DNA from: Artemisia argyi
Lineage: Eukaryota; Streptophyta; Magnoliopsida; Asterales; Asteraceae
Assembly: GCA_030686995.1 (NCBI GenBank)
Contig: JARVZY010002388.1
Coordinates: 474,501 to 538,500 of the forward strand
Direction of reading: 5' to 3'
DNA: 64,000 bases
This document shows, one piece after another, positions 60,076-64,000 of this stretch. The translations under genes were made by a program, and so were the position numbers. How positions within the stretch are numbered: position 1 is the first letter of the stretch; the number at the start of each line of letters is the position of its first letter. The notes beneath the pieces are model-generated. The model searched no databases, was not told the DNA's origin, and saw only the letters and a list, made by a program, of their open reading frames with translations.

Positions 60076-61133
60076 CAACAAATAAATTGCAAATAGATTG
60101 TTGTCTTTTTTGTGCCAAACACCCATAAACCAACTGCCTAACATTCTTAAAACAACACATCACCATTACTACCCTAAATACCGAACACTAACTTTCTTCT
60201 TTCGCTTACTCTCCAGTTCTATCACTAATAATAAAAGTCATTGTTATAACTGTTAATTAGATTATCACCACAATAATTCTTCATTTCCTCAGAAAATATA
60301 TACCCAATATCACAATCAAACTCAAAATCACAATCCCCAGTCGGAGACAAGATCACAATTGAGCTCAAAATCACAATTGGACCCAATCGAGCCTAAAATC
60401 ACCATTACACACAATATCCAATCGAACCCAAAATCCACAATCAAACGGAAAACACAATCAAACTCGAAATCAACAAAAGTGCTTTATATCATTTAAAACC
60501 ATCACATAAGTATAATGATTTGATTAGACATTATAATAGTCACATGACTTAGTCATGCAAAGACGTTCCCAAGTGATAAAGCTTGTGATTATTGTATCAA
60601 ACCCCTTTTAGTTATAAGAAAAATCATTCTTGCACATTGAACCTCATCACCTTGTTGTTTTAACTTCTTCACCTTCGATTGGGTCGCAGGTTTGTTGACC
60701 CGGTCAAAAAAATATCCCTATCATCTACGCCATGTTGCAATAATAATCCACGTGGACAAAGGTGTTTGGTAATGTTCAAGTGTTTGGGTATGTTTGGTAT
60801 AAGAGCTCAAGGTACAGTACCGTCAGGCACTTCATTAAGCCGACGTGGTGTCGGCATTGCCATCGTTACCATACCGACATAAAACCAATGGCGTTGGGTG
60901 GGGCGTTAATCCACCAACGCGTGTTGATTTCTATTTAAAAAAAAGAATTATTTTTTTTTTTAATTTTTTTTTCAAATCCAATGATAACAAACGGCTATAT
61001 TTCAATTTTTATAAACTAAAAAATACCACTTTACACGCTTATTTAAAGCAATTTAACACACTCATTTTTTACACACAAACACTTTATTTGCATTCTCACT
61101 TTTGCATTTCACATACAAACTACTAAAGCCAAA
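60076..61133. other. Intergenic; short degenerate CACAATC repeat
   Basis: A tandem-like stretch at about 60310-60475 uses AAACTCAAAATCACAATC-type units. The remainder is AT-rich with no gene. Confidence 0.5.
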
Positions 61134-62040
61134 ATGTCTCAATACAATAACAATCCATTTTTCAACAACCCCCTTAACATGTAGGAACCCAACTCATCAT
61201 CTTCATTAAACCCTCCAACACCTTCATCAGCACAATCAATATCATTACATTCTCACTTTCACGATTTTGGTAGCCAATACTCTATGCCACCCTACACACC
61301 TGAACAAATTTATCATCAACAACAATATTTTCAAGAATAATAATTCCAAAATCTACAACAAAATCCATCAACACCACCACCATACACGTCACAACCACAA
61401 CCGCCAATCGAAACGGAAACACAAAAGACGCGTAGAAAAGGAAAACGAGCCGCAAAAATGAGAAAAGGACTCGAAACCCACAACCGTAGAGAACCCCATA
61501 CCGAACCCTTAACTTGTTCTTTTTGTTGGTTATCGTCGGAGGAAACGTTATGGACTCGTGTTACGTTGTCGTTTTCGAGGATAACAACCTCGAAGCTGAC
61601 TAAAACAACGATTCGTTTTGGTACCAGGTTCTTCACAAGTTCAACAAAACTAATTTCTAAAAATTTAACAATGACATGTTGACGAGTAAGTGCCATACGT
61701 TAATTGCCAAAAGTTAAATGCAATCTTTAAATGTTTCAAACGTATGGGTGGTTGTAGTGGGTAAAAAGAGCTTGATTTTATGAATTGTGTTCGAAACGCA
61801 TATCGTGAAGAGGTAAAAGGAGGAAGACCATTTTCTCAAGAAGACTCGTGGGAAATCTAGAAAAAAAAATACACCAAATGGGACGCGCCTGAGCTCGTTG
61901 ATCCGGTTGATATAACCGGACATGACAAGCTATTCAAAGATGATGTGAGACCTCGTCACCCCCTGAAAACCACATCCTTCCAAATAAACTAAATCTAAAA
62001 CCTCGTAGAGCACCACACGAAGTGAGTTTCGACCCAAATG
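61134..62040 (+). pseudogene. SANT/Myb-like protein (Harbinger ORF1 / NAM-associated type), decayed
   Basis: It starts MSQYNNNPFF at 61134, with stops at CAG-to-TAG and CAA-to-TAA positions (61182, 61338-61343). A Q/P-rich lead and a basic KTRRKGKRAAK segment (near 61428) follow, then diverged trihelix-like pieces including NNDSFWYQVLHKFN (near 61610-61650), NNDMLTSK and, after frame changes, REEVKGGRPFSQEDSWEI (61809-61860) and LVDPVDITGHD (61895-61930). I recognise the order from small Asteraceae proteins encoded with PIF/Harbinger transposons. No transposase is nearby. Confidence 0.5.
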
Positions 62041-62348
62041 GGAGGCCGCGGTGACGACGTACAAGGTGTCGAGGAAGAAAGACGATACAATACTAAAAAT
62101 AAAAGAATTGACGTTTTTCCGGATTCAAACCGATGATTTAACTGAAGATCAAGCCCTCCTCATCATAAATGCAAAAACAAAAAAAAATGAACAAATATTG
62201 ACTTCAACAACAAAATTAATAATTGTATTTTTTAACTTTCACATTGTTTTTATTTTTTTTTGCATGTTTTTTATTTACTTATGTTTTTAAGTTTAATATT
62301 ATATTTTTATTTGAATTAATGAAATTTAGTTTGTTTGAAAAATATAAA
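62041..62348. other. AT-rich spacer
   Basis: No gene recognised; it may be the 3' end of the SANT-like unit. Confidence 0.35.
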
Positions 62349-62575
62349 ATAAACCACTTAAGGGTGGCCTAGTGGCAAAAGGGTTTTTGGCTATCACTCT
62401 AAAATGTGTGAAGTCTCAAGTTCAATTCCTTTTAGGTGCATACAATCTTAAGTGGCCACGCCAACCTCCTAAAAAAGGAGGGCTTTACCTGGTTTGAGTT
62501 TATGTGGCAGTGGGTTCAAACCCAATGGATTAGTCGGTCAAAAGGTCGAAAATCACGGTTACCAAAAAAAACAAA
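62349..62575 (+). mobile_element. tRNA-derived SINE
   Basis: An A box (GGTGGCCTAGTGG, 62364-62376) and a B box (AAGTTCAATTCC, 62418-62429) have tRNA promoter spacing (about 50 bp). The body continues with GGGTTCAAACCCAATGG and ends TACCAAAAAAAAC. This is the layout of plant Au-like SINEs transcribed by RNA polymerase III. No certain target duplication. Confidence 0.7.
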
Positions 62576-62755
62576 TAGTGGGTCTCAAAAGTGTGGTATT
62601 AATAGTGTTATGAGTGAGTATTTTTTAGTAGATTTGAGATACCTAGAGACCCATCCTTGACCATAGAACCATTCGACCCATTCCTACCATCCAATCCAAT
62701 TTGATCCAACGGCTGAGATCAAATCAGCTACTTACACTTGAAGAGCAAAAAAGAC

Positions 62756-62758
<3 letters not shown>

Positions 62759-62826
<68 letters not shown>
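62759..62826. repeat. (TA)n microsatellite, left of the TIR element
   Basis: About 34 TA units. Confidence 0.95.
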
Positions 62827-62828
<2 letters not shown>

Positions 62829-63700
62829 CTATTCATGTGAGAAATCTAATTTTTGTGAGAACGCGAGAACTAATCCTAGCCACTCATTTTATCCTCCTTA
62901 AACTTTGATCTAATGGCTATTATTAGCTAACTATATTTTTTGAAAATTTTCAAAAAATTTTCAAAAAAATTTCGAAAAAATTTCAAAAAATTTTCGAATT
63001 TTTTTTTTAAATTTTCAAAAAATTTTCGAAAATTTTTTTGAAAAATTTTCGATTTTTTTTTCAAGTGTGACAAAAAAAAATTTCACATGTGACGAATTAT
63101 TTTTTCACACGTGACAAAAAAAAATTTCGTGAAAATTTCAAAATTTTTTTTCACATGTGACGAATTTTTTTTCACAAGTGACAAAAAAATTTTCGTGAAA
63201 ATTTCTCACAAGTGACGAAATTTTTTTTTCACACGTGACAAAAAAAATTTCGTGAAAATTTCCACATTTTTTTTCACATGTGACGAAAAAAAATTTCGAA
63301 AAAAATTTTTTCAGAAAAAAAATTCAGAATTCTTTTTTTCGAAAAACAATTTTTCGAAAAAAAAAATTTTCCGAAATTTTTATTTTCGAAAAATTTTGGT
63401 TTTCGAAAAAAAAAAATTTCGAAAAAAAAAAAATTCGAAAAAAAAAATTTTTGAAAAAAAAACTTGAAAAAAAAATTCGAAAAATTTTTTTCGAAAAAAA
63501 AAATCGAAAAAACTTTTTTTTCGAAATTTTTTTGAAAATTTTCGAATTTTTTTTTTAAATTTTTCAAAATTTTTTAAGAAATTTTCAAAAAGTTGATTAA
63601 CTAATATTAGCCATTAGATTAAAGTTAAAGGAAGATAAAATGAATGGCTAGGATTGCTTCTCGCGTTCTCACAAAATTTAGGCTTCTCATTTGAACGCTT

Positions 63701-63703
<3 letters not shown>
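62827..63703. mobile_element. Inverted-repeat element inserted in a (TA)n tract (Micron-like arrangement)
   Basis: Ends of about 110 bp are inverted copies: left 62827-62935 and right 63592-63703, sharing TTTGTGAGAACGCGAGAA, AATCCTAGCC, CATTTTATC and TAATGGCTA. Both sides continue directly into TA repeats. The 650-bp core is nothing but TTTTCGAAAAAA variants and CACATGTGAC/CACACGTGAC strings. Reading frames there (K/F-rich) are artefacts. Rice Micron elements have the same habit of lying in (TA)n; homology to them was not tested. Confidence 0.65.

Positions 63704-63785
<82 letters not shown>
63704..63785. repeat. (TA)n microsatellite, right of the TIR element
   Basis: About 41 TA units, followed by the start of an hAT-like element. 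Confidence 0.95.
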
Positions 63786-63786
<1 letters not shown>

Positions 63787-64000
63787 TAGGGCTGGCAATT
63801 TTGACACGAAACCTGTTAACACGACATGACACGACCTGTTCTTAACAGGTTTCGTGTTTGACCTCAACAGGTTTCGTGTCTTAACAGGTCAGACCTGTTA
63901 AGACCTGTTAATATTCGTGTCTTAACAGGTCAGACCTGTTAAGACCTGTTAGTGACCTGTTAATATTATACTATATATATATTAATCCTCACACAAATAT
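63787..64000. mobile_element. Left end of an hAT-like element (runs off the window)
   Basis: TAGGGCTGGCAATTTTGACAC begins at 63787 and matches the start and subterminal ACACGACCTGTTCTTAACAGG strings of the element at 47296. The right end is outside the window. Confidence 0.7.

Noticed and set aside
62364..62430. Possible tRNA gene
   Set aside because: A and B boxes are present but no cloverleaf can be formed; the body and A-rich end indicate a SINE.
63252..63567. K/F/N-rich frames on both strands
   Set aside because: Translation of TTTTCGAAAA low-complexity DNA.

Overview
The window is plant nuclear DNA that is dense in transposable elements, most likely from a member of the daisy family (Asteraceae). 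That assignment rests on several retroelement protein families I recognise as typical of Asteraceae (the copia gag near 18.2 kb, the protease-like ORF near 7.2-8.1 kb and the Cys-rich 763-residue ORF at 53.5 kb). It also fits a spliced plant terpene synthase gene with ten introns. No similarity search was run, so the family assignment is inference. Only two ordinary host genes are recognisable.

Layout. 1-12.0 kb: two related LTR retrotransposons (Ty3/gypsy, Athila-like, tRNA-Asp-type primer site) in opposite orientation. A minus-strand element with a nearly open pol frame appears to be inserted in the 5' LTR of a plus-strand, pol-less relative. 12.05-14.5 kb: no gene seen. 14.5-29 kb: a three-level nest. 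A decayed Mutator-like transposase (MULE) is split by a Ty1/copia element (5-bp duplication AGTAT), which is split by a Ty3/gypsy element with 3.3-kb LTRs. 29-31.4 kb: a short tandem duplication, a decayed GRF zinc-finger gene, and hAT-like miniature elements.

31.5-35.7 kb (minus): an apparently intact 11-exon terpene synthase of the linalool/geranyllinalool (TPS-f) type, 835 residues, with all exons in phase. 36-39.5 kb: CACTA and LINE remnants and a repeat-rich TIR candidate. 39.6-41.4 kb (minus): a six-exon flavin-containing monooxygenase (FMO GS-OX-like) with an in-frame stop and a small deletion, so probably a pseudogene. 41.8-46.8 kb: a decayed minus-strand copia element with a TIR element inside it. 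47.3-49.1 kb: an hAT-like element with a perfect 8-bp duplication.

49.5-60.1 kb: a complete, young LTR element (duplication AGACC, 3.7/3.3-kb LTRs, tRNA-Asp-type primer site). Its only large gene is a 763-residue Cys-rich acidic protein; it has no protease, reverse transcriptase, RNase H or integrase. 60.1-64 kb: a decayed SANT/Myb-like (Harbinger-type ORF1) gene, a tRNA-derived SINE, an inverted-repeat element sitting inside a (TA)n microsatellite, and the left end of another hAT-like element.

How it works together. The terpene synthase is the only gene I would expect to make a working enzyme. The 763-residue ORF is intact but depends on machinery supplied elsewhere. Everything else is mobile-element biology: autonomous and non-autonomous partners sharing LTRs, nested insertions, and microsatellites at element edges.
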